Below, one piece after another: positions 23,750 through 36,798 of a stretch of DNA of 64,000 bases. Position 1 is the stretch's first letter. Each line of letters begins with the position of its first letter. The notes beneath the pieces are model-generated. The model saw nothing but the letters and a program-made list of their open reading frames with translations. It ran no database searches and was not told where the DNA came from. Position numbers and translations under genes: made by a program. This DNA is from Aurelia coerulea (lineage: Eukaryota > Cnidaria > Scyphozoa > Semaeostomeae > Ulmaridae), in the NCBI GenBank assembly GCA_039566865.1, contig CM076959.1, forward strand, positions 8,539,501-8,603,500, in the 5' to 3' direction.

Positions 23750-23864
23750 GCCAAAATGAGACTAAAGAAAAAGCTAATGTCTATAGTAATGTTTCAAAGA
23801 ATGGTTCCTGCAGCACTAATAAAGTGCTTTAAAAGAAGTAACTTGCAGAACTAAAGTTTTAAAG

Positions 23865-24391
23865 AAGCATAGGTTCCAAATCTTTAATTCGGCGTAAAAA
23901 GGTGGGTGTAAAATTCAATGACCTATTTCTTCTGATTGAATGGCTTGAAAGAAACTTTAGATACTTATCCATAATTCTACCGTTGGACTTTCCAGAAATT
24001 TTCAATATTTTTCAAAATTGCAGCGTATTTTTAATTTCAGCTCATTTGAGGATGTGACGTCATCAAATTTCTAAATCATAAACCAGATGAGTGACAGACT
24101 TTTGCTTGATACCATATTGTAGGCATTCATAAACTATGGTTTTCTTCGAAATTACTTTATGTTGCGTCAAACGGTTTAGAAATTACGATGGCTTTAAGTT
24201 TTTTTGAAAATTTTTGTTGAATTCTTGACAAAGAGGAAAAACATTTTAACTCTGAAAATATTACAGATTTCAGAAAAGTCCAACGGTAGAATTATAGAGA
24301 AATAGCTAAAGTTTCTTTGAAGTCATTCAGCTCAAAGAAATAGGTCACTCAATTTTACACTAGCCTTTTTAAAGATTTGGAACCTATGCTT
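23865..24391. mobile_element. Foldback MITE, copy in duplication arm A (527 bp)
   Basis: It begins AAGCATAGGTTCCAAATC and ends with the complement. The flanking TTTAAAG at 23858-23864 and 24392-24398 fits a 7-bp target duplication, or 8 bp depending on where the terminal A is placed. The arms pair imperfectly well beyond the ends, for example CTACCGTTGGACTTTCC against its complement, so the whole element can fold back. The centre has TGACGTCATC and no coding frame. Superfamily not assigned. Confidence 0.85.
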
Positions 24392-26067
24392 TTTAAAGAA
24401 CAATGAGTGCAATATTCTTTATAATACAAATTGTAGCTACTAAAGTACGTTAACCGACACTTTTTGTGTTTATAATTTGTTTTCTTCAAAACATTTTCTT
24501 CATAACATCAAAGCAGTATCAGGCAGAACTAACGTTTTAAATAACGATGAGTGCAATACTGTTTATAGTATAAATTGTAGCTACTAAAGTACGTTAATCC
24601 ACACTTTTTGTGTGTTAATTTTGTTTTCTTTGAGAAAATAAACATTTAATTAATCGATGTTTGTTTATGCAGTAAAGCCAAAATGAGCCTAAAGAAAAAG
24701 CTAATGACTATAGTAATGTTTCCAATTATAGTTGCTGCAGCACCAAAATAGTGCTATAAAAGAAGTAACTGGCAGGTCTAAAGTTTTAAAGAAGGATGAC
24801 AGCAATACTCTTTATAATAGAAACTATAGCTACTAAAGTACGTTAATTCACACTTTTTGTGCTTTTATTTTATTTTCTTTGAGAAAATAAACATTTAATT
24901 AATCGATGTTTGTTTATGCAGTAAAGCCAAAATGAGACTAAAGAGAAAGCTAATGTCTATAGTAATGTTTCCAAGAGTGGTTGCTGCAGTTTTAATAAAG
25001 TGCTTTAAAAGAAGTAACTGGCAGGACTAAAGTTTTAAAGAAGGATGACTGCAATACTCTCTATAATAGAACTGGTAGCTACTAAAGCACGTTAATTCAC
25101 ATTTTTTGTGGTTTAAATTTGTTTTCTTTGAGAAAATAAACATTTAATTAATTCATGTGTGTTTATGCAGTAAATCTAAAATTGGACTAAAGACAAAGCT
25201 ACTGTCTATAGTAATTTTTCCAAGAATGGTTGCTGCAGCACTAATATAGTGCTATAAAAGAAGTAACTTGCAGAACTAAAGTTTTAAGAACGATGAGTGC
25301 AATACTCTTTGTAATAGAAATTGTAGGTAATAAAGTACGTTAATCGACACTTTTTGTGTTTTAATTTTGTTTTCTATGAGAAAATAAACATTTAGTTAAT
25401 CGATATTTGTTTATAAAATAAAGCCAAAATGAGACTAAAGAAAAAAGCTAATGTCTATAGTAATGTTTCCAAGAGTGGTTGCTGCAGTACTAATAAAGTG
25501 CTTTAAAAGAAATAACTGGCAGGACTAAAGTTTTAAAGAAGGATGACTGCAATACTCTCTATAATAGAACTGGTAGCTACTAAAGTACGTTAATTCACAC
25601 TTTTTGTGCTTTTATTTTATTTTCTTTGAGAAAATAAACATTTAATTAATCGATGTTTGTTTATGCAGTAAAGCCAAAATGAGACTAAAGAAAAAGCTAA
25701 TGTCTATAGTAATGTTTCCAAGAGTGGTTGCTGCAGTACTAATAAAGTGCTTTAAAGGAAGTAACTGGCAGGATTAAAGTTTTAAAGAACGATAAGTGCA
25801 ATACTCTTTATAATAGAATTTATAGCTACTAAAGTACATTAATCCACACTTTTTTGTTTTAATTTTGTTTTCTTTGAGAAAATAAACATTTAATTAATCG
25901 ATGTTTGTTTATGCAGTAAAGCCAAAATGAGACTAAAGAACAAGCTAATGTCTATAGTAATGTTTCCAAGAATGGTTGCTGCAGCACTAATATAGTGCTA
26001 TAAAAGAAGTAATTTGCAGAACTAAAGTTTTAAAGAATTATGAGTGAAATACTCTTTGCAATAGAAG

Positions 26068-26325
26068 TAGGTAGGTAGGTAGGTATCATATTTAACGTGG
26101 CTAGCCTGCGAAAGTCTGAGAGAGACTTATTTCCAGCAGGGGCCACGGATGTTTTACCATCAACCACCGCAGCTACCAGATTTCCCTCACATGGCTCTGG
26201 TTGACCCGAGCTAGAGTTACGGACAGTGACCAAACTGTCCAGCGCGGGATTCGAACCTCGGCCGTTCTGACCTTTGGTTTACGAGTCAGTCGCCTTATCC
26301 ACTCGGCCACGCGCTCTCTCGATTG
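26068..26325 (-). mobile_element. tRNA-derived SINE, minus strand
   Basis: On the minus strand the head carries a pol III A box, TGGCCGAGTGG (26300-26310), and a B box, GGTTCGAATCC (26247-26257). A body follows, then a tail of repeated ACCT units (26068-26083). The A-box style resembles a Leu/Ser-type tRNA ancestor. Arm B of the 4.16-kb duplication reads AATAGAAG directly into TTGTAGC near 30228, so it gives the exact empty site and defines a 258-bp insert. No clear target duplication is visible. A 67-codon frame across it is not a gene. Confidence 0.88.
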
Positions 26326-28029
26326 TTGTAGCTACTAAGGTACGTTAATTCACACTTTTTGTGCTTTTATTTTGTTCTCTTTGAGAAAAATAAAAAATTT
26401 AATTAATCGATGTTTGTTTATGCAGTAAAGCCAAAATGAGCCAAAAGAAAAAGCTAATGTCTATAGTAATGTTTCCAAGAATGGTTGCTGCAGCACTAAT
26501 ATAGTGCTATAAAAGACGTAATTTGCAGAACTAAAGTTTTAAAGAACGATGAGTGCAATACTCTTTATAATACAAATTGTGGCTACTAAAGTACGTTGAA
26601 CAACACTTTTTTTGCTTTTATTTTGTTTTCTTTTAGAAAATAAACATTTAATTAATCGATGTTTGTTTATGCAGTAAAGCCACAATGAGCCTAAAGAAAA
26701 AGCTAATGTCTATAGTAATGTTTCCAAGAATGGTTGCTGCAGCATTAATATAGTGCTATCAAAGAAGTAACTTGCAGAACTAAAGTTTTAAAGAACGATG
26801 AGTGCAATACTCTTTATAATATAAATTGTAGCTACTGAAGTACGTTGAACGACACTTTTTTGTGCTTTTATTTTGTTTTCTTTGAGAAAATATACTTTTA
26901 ATTGATCGATGCAGTAAGCCAAAATGAGATTTAAGAAAAAGCTAATGTCTATAGTAACGTTTCAAAGAATGGTTGCTGCAGTACTAATATAGTGCTTTAA
27001 AAGAAGTAACTGGCAGGACTAAAGTTTTAAAGAACGATGAGTGCAATACTCTTTATAATATAAATTGTGACTAGTAAAGTACGTTGAACAACACTTTTTG
27101 TGCTTTTATTTTGTTTTCTTTTAGAAAATAAACATTTAATTAATCGATTTCTGTTGATGCAGTAAAGCCAAAATGAGCCTAAAGAAAAAGCTAATGTCTA
27201 TAGTAATGTTTCCAAGAATGGTTGCTGCAGCACTAATATAGTGCTATAAAAGAAGAAACTGGCAGGACTAAAGTTTTAAAGAACAATGAGTGCACAACTT
27301 TTTATAATACAAATTGTAGCTAAAAAAGTACGTTAATCGACACTTTTTGTGTTTAAATTTGTTTTCTTAGAGAAAATCAACATTTAATTAATCGATGTTT
27401 GGTTAAGCAGTAAAGCTATAATTGGACTAAAGAAAAAACTAATGTCTATAGTGATGTTTCCAAGAATGGTTGATGCAGCACTAATATAGTGCTATAAAAG
27501 AAGTTACTGGTAGAACTAAAGTTTTAATGAACGATGAGTGCAAATTTCTTTATGATACAAATTGTAGCTTAAAAAGTACGTTAATCGACACTTTTTGTGC
27601 TTTTATATTGTTTTTTTTTCAGAAAATAAACATTTAATTCATCGATGTTTGGTTAAGCAGTAAAGCTATAATTGGACTAAAGAAAAAACTAATGTCTATA
27701 GTGATGTTTCCAAGAATGGTTGATGCAGCACTAATATAGTGCTATAAAAGAAGTAACTTGCAGAACTTAAGGTTTTAAAGAACGATGAGTGCAATGCTCT
27801 TTATAATTCAAATTGTAGCTTAAAAAGTACGTTAATCGACACTTTTTGCGTTTTAATTTTGTTTTCATTGAGAAAATAAACATTTAATTAATCGATGTTT
27901 GTTGATGCAGTAAAGCCAAAATGAGACTAAAGAAAAAGCTAATGTCTATAGTAATGTTTCAAAGAATGGTTCCTGCAGCACTAATAAAGTGCTTTAAAAG
28001 AAGTAACTTGCAGAACTAAAGTTTTAAAA

Positions 28030-28557
28030 AAGCATAGGTTCCAAATCTTTAATTCGGCGTAAAAAGGTGGGTGTAAAATTCAATGACCTATTTCTTCTGA
28101 TTGAATGGCTTGAAAGAAACTTTAGATACTTATCCATAATTCTACCGTTGGACTTTCCAGAAATTTTCAATATTTTTCAAAATTGCAGCGTATTTTTAAT
28201 TTCAGCTCATTTGAGGATGTGACGTCATCAAATTTCTAAATCATAAACCAGATGAGTGACAGACTTTTGCTTGATACCATATTGTAGGCATTCATAAACT
28301 ATGGTTTTCTTCGAAATTACTTTATGTTGCGTCAAACGGTTTAGAAATTACGATGGCTTTAAGTTTTTTTTGAAAATTTTTGTTGAATTCTTGACAAAGA
28401 GGAAAAACATTTTAACTCTGAAAATATTACAGATTTCAGAAAAGTCCAACGGTAGAATTATAGAGAAATAGCTAAAGTTTCTTTGAAGTCATTCAGCTCA
28501 AAGAAATAGGTCACTCAATTTTACACTAGCCTTTTTAAAGATTTGGAACCTATGCTT
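28030..28557. mobile_element. Foldback MITE, copy in duplication arm B (528 bp)
   Basis: Nearly identical to 23865-24391 at the same position within the duplicated segment, so it was copied by the duplication and is not a second insertion. The left flank reads TTTAAAA where arm A has TTTAAAG. Confidence 0.85.
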
Positions 28558-31500
28558 TTTAAAGAACAATGAGTGCAATATTCTTTATAATACAAATTGT
28601 AGCTACTAAAGTACGTTAACCGACACTTTTTGTGTTTATAATTTGTTTTCTTCAAAACATTTTCTTCATAACATCAAAGCAGTATCAGGCAGAACTAACG
28701 TTTTAAATAACGATGAGTGCAATACTGTTTATAGTATAAATTGTAGCTACTAAAGTACGTTAATCCACACTTTTTGTGTGTTAATTTTGTTTTCTTTGAG
28801 AAAATAAACATTTAATTAATCGATGTTTGTTTATGCAGTAAAGCCAAAATGAGCCTAAAGAAAAAGCTAATGACTATAGTAATGTTTCCAATTATAGTTG
28901 CTGCAGCACCAAAATAGTGCTATAAAAGAAGTAACTGGCAGGTCTAAAGTTTTAAAGAAGGATGACAGCAATACTCATTATAATAGAAACTATAGCTACG
29001 TTAATTCACACTTTTTGTGCTTTTATTTTATTTTCTTTGAGAAAATAAACATTTAATTAATCGATGTTTGTTTATGCAGTAAAGCCAAAATGAGACTAAA
29101 GAGAAAGCTAATGTCTATAGTAATGTTTCCAAGAGTGGTTGCTGCAGTTTTAATAAAGTGCTTTAAAAGAAGTAACTGGCAGGACTAAAGTTTTAAAGAA
29201 GGATGACTGCAATACTCTCTATAATAGAACTGGTAGCTACAAAAGCACGTTAATTCACATTTTTTGTGGTTTAAATTTGTTTTCTTTGAGAAAATAAACA
29301 TTTAATTAATTCATGTGTGTTTATGCAGTAAATCTAAAATTGGACTAAAGAAAAAGCTACTGTCTATAGTAATTTTTCCAAGAATGGTTGCTGCAGCACT
29401 AATATAGTGCTATAAAAGAAGTAACTTGCAGAACTAAAGTTTTAAGAACGATGAGTGCAATACTCTTTGTAATAGAAATTGTAGGTAATAAAGTACGTTA
29501 ATCGACACTTTTTGTGTTTTAATTTTGTTTTCTATGAGAAAATAAACATTTAATTAATCGATATTTGTTTATAAAATAAAGCCAAAATGAGACTAAAGAA
29601 AAAAGCTAATGTCTATAGTAATGTTTCCAAGAGTGGTTGCTGCAGTACTAATAAAGTGCTTTAAAAGAAATAACTGGCAGGACTAAAGTTTTAAAGAAGG
29701 ATGACTGCAATACTCTCTATAATAGAACTGGTAGCTACTAAAGTACGTTAATTCACACTTTTTGTGCTTTTATTTTATTTTCTTTGAGAAAATAAACATT
29801 TAATTAATCGATGTTTGTTTATGCAGTAAAGCCAAAATGAGACTAAAGAAAAAGCTAATGTCTATAGTAATGTTTCCTAGAGTGGTTGCTGCAGTACTAA
29901 TAAAGTGCTTTAAAGGAAGTAACTGGCAGGACTAAAGTTTTAAACAACGATGAGTGCAATACTCTTTATAATAGAATTTATAGCTACTAAAGTACATTAA
30001 TCCACACTTTTTTGTTTTAATTTTGTTTTCTTTGAGAAAATAAACATTTAATTAATCGATGTTTGTTTATGCAGTAAAGCCAAAATGAGACTAAAGAACA
30101 AGCTAATGTCTATAGTAATGTTTCCAAGAATGGTTGCTGCAGCACTAATATAGTGCTATAAAAGAAGAAAATGGCAGGACTAAAGTTTTAAAGAACGATG
30201 AGTGAAATACTCTTTGCAATAGAAGTTGTAGCTACTAAGGTACGTTAATTCACACTTTTTGTGCTTTTATTTTGTTCTCTTTGAGAAAAATAAAAAATTT
30301 AATTAATCGATGTTTGTTTATGCAGTAAAGCCAAAATGAGCCAAAAGAAAAAGCTAATGTCTATAGTAATGTTTCCAAGAATGGTTGCTGCAGCACTAAT
30401 ATAGTGCTATAAAAGACGTAATTTGCAGAAGTAAAGTTTTAAAGAACGATGAGTGCAATACTCTTTATAATACAAATTGTGGCTACTAAAATACGTTGAA
30501 CAACACTTTTTTTGCTTTTATTTTGTTTTCTTTTAGAAAATAAACATTTAATTAATCGATGTTTGTTTATGCAGTAAAGCCAAAATGAGCCTAAAGAAGA
30601 AGCTAATGTCTATAGTAATGTTTCCAAGAATGGTTGCTGCAGCATTAATATAGTGCTATCAAAGAAGTAACTTGCAGAACTAAAGTTTTAAAGAACGATG
30701 AGTGCAATACTCTTTATAATATAAATTGTAGCTACTGAAGTACGTTGAACGACACTTTTTTGTGCTTTTATTTTGTTTTCTTTGAGAAAATATACTTTTA
30801 ATTGATCGATGCAGTAAAGCCAAAATGAGATTTAAGAAAAAGCTAATGTCTATAGTAACGTTTCAAAGAATGGTTGCTGCAGTACTAATATAGTGCTTTA
30901 AAAGAAGTAACTGGCAGGACTAAAGTTTTAAAGAACGATGAGTGCAATACTCTTTATAATATAAATTGTGACTAGTAAAGTACGTTGAATGACACTTTTT
31001 GTGCTTTTATTTTGTTTTCTTTTAGAAAATAAACATTTAATTAATCGATTTCTGTTGATGCAGTAAAGCCAAAATGAGCCTAAAGAAAAAGCTAATGTCT
31101 ATAGTAATGTTTCCAAGAATGGTTGCTGCAGCACTAATATAGTGCTATAAAAGAAGAAACTGGCAGGACTAAAGTTTTAAAGAACAATGAGTGCACAACT
31201 TTTTATAATACAAATTGTAGCTAAAAAAAGTAAGTTAATCGACACATTTTGTGTTATAATTTTGTTTTCTTTGAGAAAATAAACAATTAATTAATCGATG
31301 TTTGTTGATGCAGTAAAGCCAAAATGAGACTAAAGAAAAAGCTAATGTCTATAGTAATGTTTCCAAGAGTGGTTGCTGCAGTACTAATAAAGTGCTTTAA
31401 AGGAAGTAACTGGCAGGACTAAAGTTTTAAAGAACGATGAGTGCAATACTCTTTATAATAGAATTTATAGCTACTAAAGTACGTTAATCCACACTTTTTT

Positions 31501-34112
31501 GTTTTAATTTTGTTTTCTTTGAGAAAATAAACATTTAATTAATCGATGTTTGTTTATGCAGTAAAGCCAAAATGAGACTAAAGAAAAAGCTAATGTCTAT
31601 AGTAATGTTTCCAAGAGTGGTTGCTGCAGTACTAATAAAGTGCTTTAAAGGAAGTAACTGGCAGGACTAAAGTTTTAAAGAACGATGAGTGCAATACTCT
31701 TTATAATAGAATTTATAGCTACTAAAGTACGTTAATCCACACTTTTTTGTTTTAATTTTGTTTTCTTTGAGAAAATAAACATTTAATTAATCGATGTTTG
31801 TTTATGCAGTAAAGCCAAAATGAGACTAAAGAACAAGCTAATGTCTATAGTAATGTTTCCAAGAATGGTTGCTGCAGCACTAATATAGTGTTTTAAAAGA
31901 AGAAACTGGCATTACTAAAGTTTTTAAGAACAATGAGTGCAATACTCTTTGTAATAGAAATTGTAGCTAATAAAGTACGTTAATGCACACTTTTTGTGTT
32001 TATATTTTGTTTTCTTTTCGAAAATAAATGTTTCATTAATCGATGTTTGTTAATGCACTAAATATAAATTGAGACGAAAGAAAAAACTAATGTCTATAGT
32101 AATGTTTCAAAGAATGGTTGCTGCAGTACTAATAAAGTGCTTTAAAAGAAGTAACTGGCAGGACTAAAGTTTTAAAGAAGGATGACTGCAATACTCTCTA
32201 TAATAGAACTGGTAGCTACTAAAGTACGTTAATTCACACTTTTTGTGCTTTTATTTTATTTTCTTTGAGAAAATAAACATTTATTTAATCGATGTTTGTT
32301 CATGCAGTAAAGCCAAAATGAGACTAAAGAAAAAGCTAATGTCTATAGTAATGTTTCCAAGAGTGGTTGCTGCAGTACTAATAAAGTGCTTTAAAGGAAG
32401 TAACTGGCAGGACTAAAGTTTTAAAGAAAGATGAGTGCAATACTCTTTATAATAGAATTTATAGCTACTAAAGTACGTTAATCCACACTTTTTTGTTTTA
32501 ATTTTGTTTTCTTTGAGAAAATAAACATTTAATTAATCGATGTTTGTTTATGCAGTAAAGCCAAAATGAGACTAAAGAACAAGCTAATGTCTATAGTAAT
32601 GTTTCCAAGAATGGTTGCTGCAGCACTAATATAGTGCTATTAAAGAAGTAACTGGCAGGACTATAGTTTTAAAGAACGTCGAGTGCAATACTCTTTGTAA
32701 TAGAAATTGTAGGTAATAAAGTACGTTAATCGACACTTTTTGTGTTTTATTTTTGTTTTCTTTGAGAAAAATAAAACATTTAATTAATCGATGGTTGTTT
32801 ATACAGTAAAGCCAAGATGAGCCAAAAGAAAAAGCTAATGTCTATAGTAATGTTTCCAAGAATGGTTGCTGCAGCACTAATATAGTGCTATAAAAGACGT
32901 AATTTGCAGAACTAAAGTTTTAAAGAACGATGAGTGCAATACTCTTTATAATACAAATTGTGGCTACTAAAGTACGTTGAACAACACTTTTTTTGCTTTT
33001 ATTTTGTTTTCGTTTAGAAAATAAACATTTAATTAATCGATGTTTGTTTATGCAGTAAAGCCAAAATGAGCCTAATGAAAAAGCTATTGTCTATAGTAAT
33101 GTTTCCAAGAATGGTTGCTGCAGCATTAATATAGTGCTATCAAAGAAGTAACTTGCAGAACTAAAGTTTTAAAGAACGATGAGTGCAATACTCTTTATAA
33201 TATAAATTGTAGCTACTGAAGTACGTTGAACGACACTTTTTTGTGCTTTTATTTTGTTTTCTTTGAGAAAATAAACTTTTAATTGATCGATGCAGTAAAG
33301 CCAAAATGAGATTTAAGAAAAAGCTAATGTCTATAGTAACGTTTCAAAGAATGGTTGCTGCAGTACTAATATAGTGCTTTAAAAGAAGTAACTGGCAGGA
33401 CTAAAGTTTTAAAGAACGATGAGTGCAATACTCTTTATAATATAAATTGTGGCTACTAAAGTACGTTGAACGACACTTTTTGTGCTTTTATTTTGTTTTC
33501 TTTTAGAAAATAAACATTTAATTAATCGATTTCTGTTGATGCAGTAAAGCCAAAATGAGCCTAAAGAAAAAGCTAATGTCTATAGTTTCGTTTCCAAGAA
33601 TGGATGCTGCAGCACTAATATAGTGTTTTAAAAGAGGAAACTGGCATTACTAAAGTTTTTAAGAACAATGAGTGCAATACTCTTTGTAATAGAAATTGTA
33701 GCTAATAAAGTACGTTAATGCACACTTTTTGTGTTTATATTTTGTTTTCTTTTGGAAAATAAATGTTTCATTAATCGATGTTTGTTAATGCACTAAATAT
33801 AAATTGAGACGAAAGAAAAAACTAATGTCTATAGTAATGTTTCAAAGAATGGTTGCTGCAGCACTAATATAGTGCTATAAAAGAAGTAACTTGCAGAACT
33901 AAAGTTTTAAAGAACGATGAGTGCAATTTTCTTCATAATATAAAATGTAGCTACTAAAGTACGTTAACCTAAACTTTTTTGTTTTAATTTTGTTTTCTTT
34001 GAGAAAATAAACATTTAATTAATCGATGTTTGTTTATGCAGTAAAGCAAAAATGAGACTAAAGAAAAAGCTAATGTCTATAGTAACGTTTCAAAGAATGG
34101 TTGCTGCAGTAC

Positions 34113-34140
34113 TAATATAGTGCTTTAAAGCACTATATTA
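34113..34140. repeat. Perfect 28-bp palindrome at the array orientation switch
   Basis: The sequence from 34113 to 34140 equals its own reverse complement, centred at 34126/34127 on GCTTTAAAGC. To the left the satellite reads forward, to the right in reverse, so the two arrays form a very long imperfect inverted repeat. Left and right arms differ at scattered bases, so this is not a fresh perfect hairpin. Confidence 0.95.
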
Positions 34141-36769
34141 GTGCTGCAGCAACCATTCTTGGAAACATTACTAAAGACATTAGCTTTTTCTATAGTCTCA
34201 TTTTTGCTCTACTGCATTAACAAACATCGATTAATTAAATGTTTATTTTCTCAAAGAAAACAAAATAAAAGCACAAAAAGTGTCGTTCATCGTACTTTAG
34301 TAGCTACAATTTATATTATAAAGAGTATTGCACTCATTGTTCTTTAAAACTTTAGTTCTGAAAAATACTTTTTTAAAGCACTATATTAGTGCTGCAGCAA
34401 CCATTCTTGGAAACATTACTATAGACATTAGCTTTTTCTTTAGTCCAATTTTAGCTTTACTGCATAAACAAACATCGATTGATTAAATTTTTATTTTCTC
34501 AAAGAAAACAAAATAAAAGCACACAAAGTGTGAATTAACGTACTTTAGTAGCTACAATTTATATTATAAAGAGTATTGCACTCATCGTTCTTTAAAACTT
34601 TAGTTCTGCAAGTTACTTCTTTAATAGCACTATATTAGTGCTGCAGCAACCATTCTTTGAAACATTACTATAGACATTAGCTTTTTCTTTAGTCTCATTT
34701 TGGCTTTACTGCATAAACAAACATCGATTAATTAAATGTTTCTTTTCTCAAAGAAAACAAAATTAAAAAACGAAAAGTGTAGATTAACGTACTTTATTAG
34801 CTACAATTTCTATTATAAAGAGTATTGCACTCATCGTTCTTTAAAACTTTAGTTCTGCAAGTTACTTCTTTAATAGCGGTATATTAGTGCTGAAGCAACC
34901 ATTCTTTGAAACATTACTATAGACATTAGCTTTTTCTTTAGTCTCATTTTGGCTTTACTGCATCAACAAACATCGATTAATGAAACGTTTATTTTCCAAA
35001 AGAAAACAAAATATAAACACAAAAAATATGGATTAACGTACTTTATTAGCTACAATTTCTATTACAAAGAGTATTGCACTCATCATTCTTTAAAACTTTA
35101 GTTCTTTAAGTTACTTCTTTTAAAGCACTATATTAGTGCTACAGCAACCATTTTTGGAAACATTACTATAGACATTTGGCTTTTTCTTTTGTCTCATTTT
35201 AGCTTTACTGCATAAACAAACATCGATTACTTAAATGTTTCTTTTCTCAAAGAAAGCATAATTAAAACACAAAAAGTGTCCATTAACGTACTTTATTAGC
35301 TACAATTTCTATTACAAAGAGTATTGCACTAGTCATTCTTTAAAACTTTAGTTCTTTAAGTTACTTCTTTTAAAGCACTATATTAGTGCTGCAGCAACCA
35401 TTTTTGGAAACATTACTATAGACATTTGGCTTTTTCTTTACTCTCATTTTGGCATTACTGCATAAACAAACATCGATTAATTAAATGTTTCTTTTCTCAA
35501 AGAAAACAAAATTAAAAAACGAAAAGTGTGGATTAACGTACTTTATTAGCTACAATTTCTATTATAAAGAGTATTGCACTCATCGTTCTTTAAAACTTTA
35601 GTTCTGCACGTTACTTCTTTAATAGCAGTATATTAGTGCTGAAGCAACCATTCTTTGAAACATTACTATAGACATTAGCTTTTTCTTCAGTCTCATTTTG
35701 GCTTTACTGCATAAACAAACATCGATTAATTAAATGTTCATTTTCTCAAAGAAAACAAAATTAAAACACAAAAAGTGTGGATTAACGTACTTTAGTAGCT
35801 ACAATTTCTATTATAAAGAGTAATGCACTCATCGTTCTTTAAAACTTTAGTTCTGTAAGTTACTTCTTTTATAGCAGTATATTAGTGCTGAAGCAACCAT
35901 TCTTTGAAACATTACTATAGACATTAGCTTTTTCTTCAGTCTCATTTTGGCTTTACTGCATAAACAAACATCGATTAATTAAATGTTCATTTTCTCAAAG
36001 AAAACAAAATTAAAACACAAAAAGTGTGGATTAACGTACTTTATTAGCTACAATTTCTATTACAAAGAATATTGCACTCATCATTCTTTAAAACTTTAGT
36101 TCTTTAAGTTACTTCTTTTAAAGCACTATATTAGTGCTACAGCAACCATTTTTGGAAACATTACTATAGACATTTGGCTTTTTCTTTTGTCTCATTTTAG
36201 CTTTACTGCATAAACAAACATCGATTACTTAAATGTTTCTTTTCTCAAAGAAAACATAATTAAAACACAAATAGTGTCGATTAACGTACTTTAGTAGCTA
36301 CAATTACTATTACAAAGAGTATTGCACTCATCGTTCTTTAAAACTTTACTCCTGCCAGTTACTTCTTTTAAAGCACTATATTAGTACTGCAGCAACCATT
36401 CTTTGAAACGTTACTATAGACATTAGCTTTTTCTTTAGTCTCATTTTGGCTTTACTGCATCGATTAATTAAAAGTTTATTTTCTCAAAGAAAACAAAATA
36501 AAAGCACAAAAAAGTGTCGTTCAACGTACGTTAGTAGCTAAAATTTATATTATAAAGAGTATTGCACTCATCGTTCTTTAAAACTTTAGTTCTTCAAGTT
36601 ACTTCTTTAATAGCACTATATTAGTGCTGCAGCAACCGTTGTTTTAAACATTACTATAGACATTAGCTTGTTCTTTAGTCTCATTTTGGCTTTACTGCAT
36701 AAACAAACATCGATTAATTAAATGTTTCTTTTCTCAAAGAAAACAAAATTAAAACACGAAAAGTGTCGA
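34127..36769 (-). repeat. Satellite array, reverse orientation, first block
   Basis: The same monomer read as its complement (TTAGCTTTTTCTTTAGTCTC, CATCGATTAATTAAATG). It continues to the TTAA at 36770-36773 where the composite element is inserted. No genes. Confidence 0.96.
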
Positions 36770-36778
36770 TTAATACAC

Positions 36779-36798
36779 CCCTTTACGTTAGTAAAGGG
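36779..36798. repeat. Hairpin CCCTTTAC-GTTA-GTAAAGGG at unit head
   Basis: Perfect 8-bp stem with a 4-base loop, inside a 28-bp cassette (36774-36801) bounded by TTAA on both sides. It recurs at 40536-40555 and 41300-41319 at the head of units 2 and 3. Confidence 0.9.

Larger units (their letters stand above)
23750..34126 (+). repeat. Satellite array with 4.16-kb tandem duplication, forward orientation
   Basis: The same roughly 245-bp monomer family. A long segment is present twice: arm A (about 15840-16447 plus 23755-27300) and arm B (about 27310-31225). The offset is 4165-4166 bp at its start, drops to 4158 after an 8-bp deletion near 28999, and to 3900 after the SINE present only in arm A. 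Both arms carry the same foldback MITE at the same point. Past 31230 the arms diverge, and shorter repeated blocks follow up to the orientation switch. Apart from the MITE copies and the SINE there is nothing but satellite, and no gene. Confidence 0.93.

Noticed and set aside
26030..26233. 67-codon minus-strand frame
   Set aside because: Lies in the SINE body and satellite flank; tRNA-derived sequence, not coding.
34141..34347. 68-codon frame in reversed satellite
   Set aside because: It lies wholly in the satellite monomer and is broken in neighbouring monomers; no motif.
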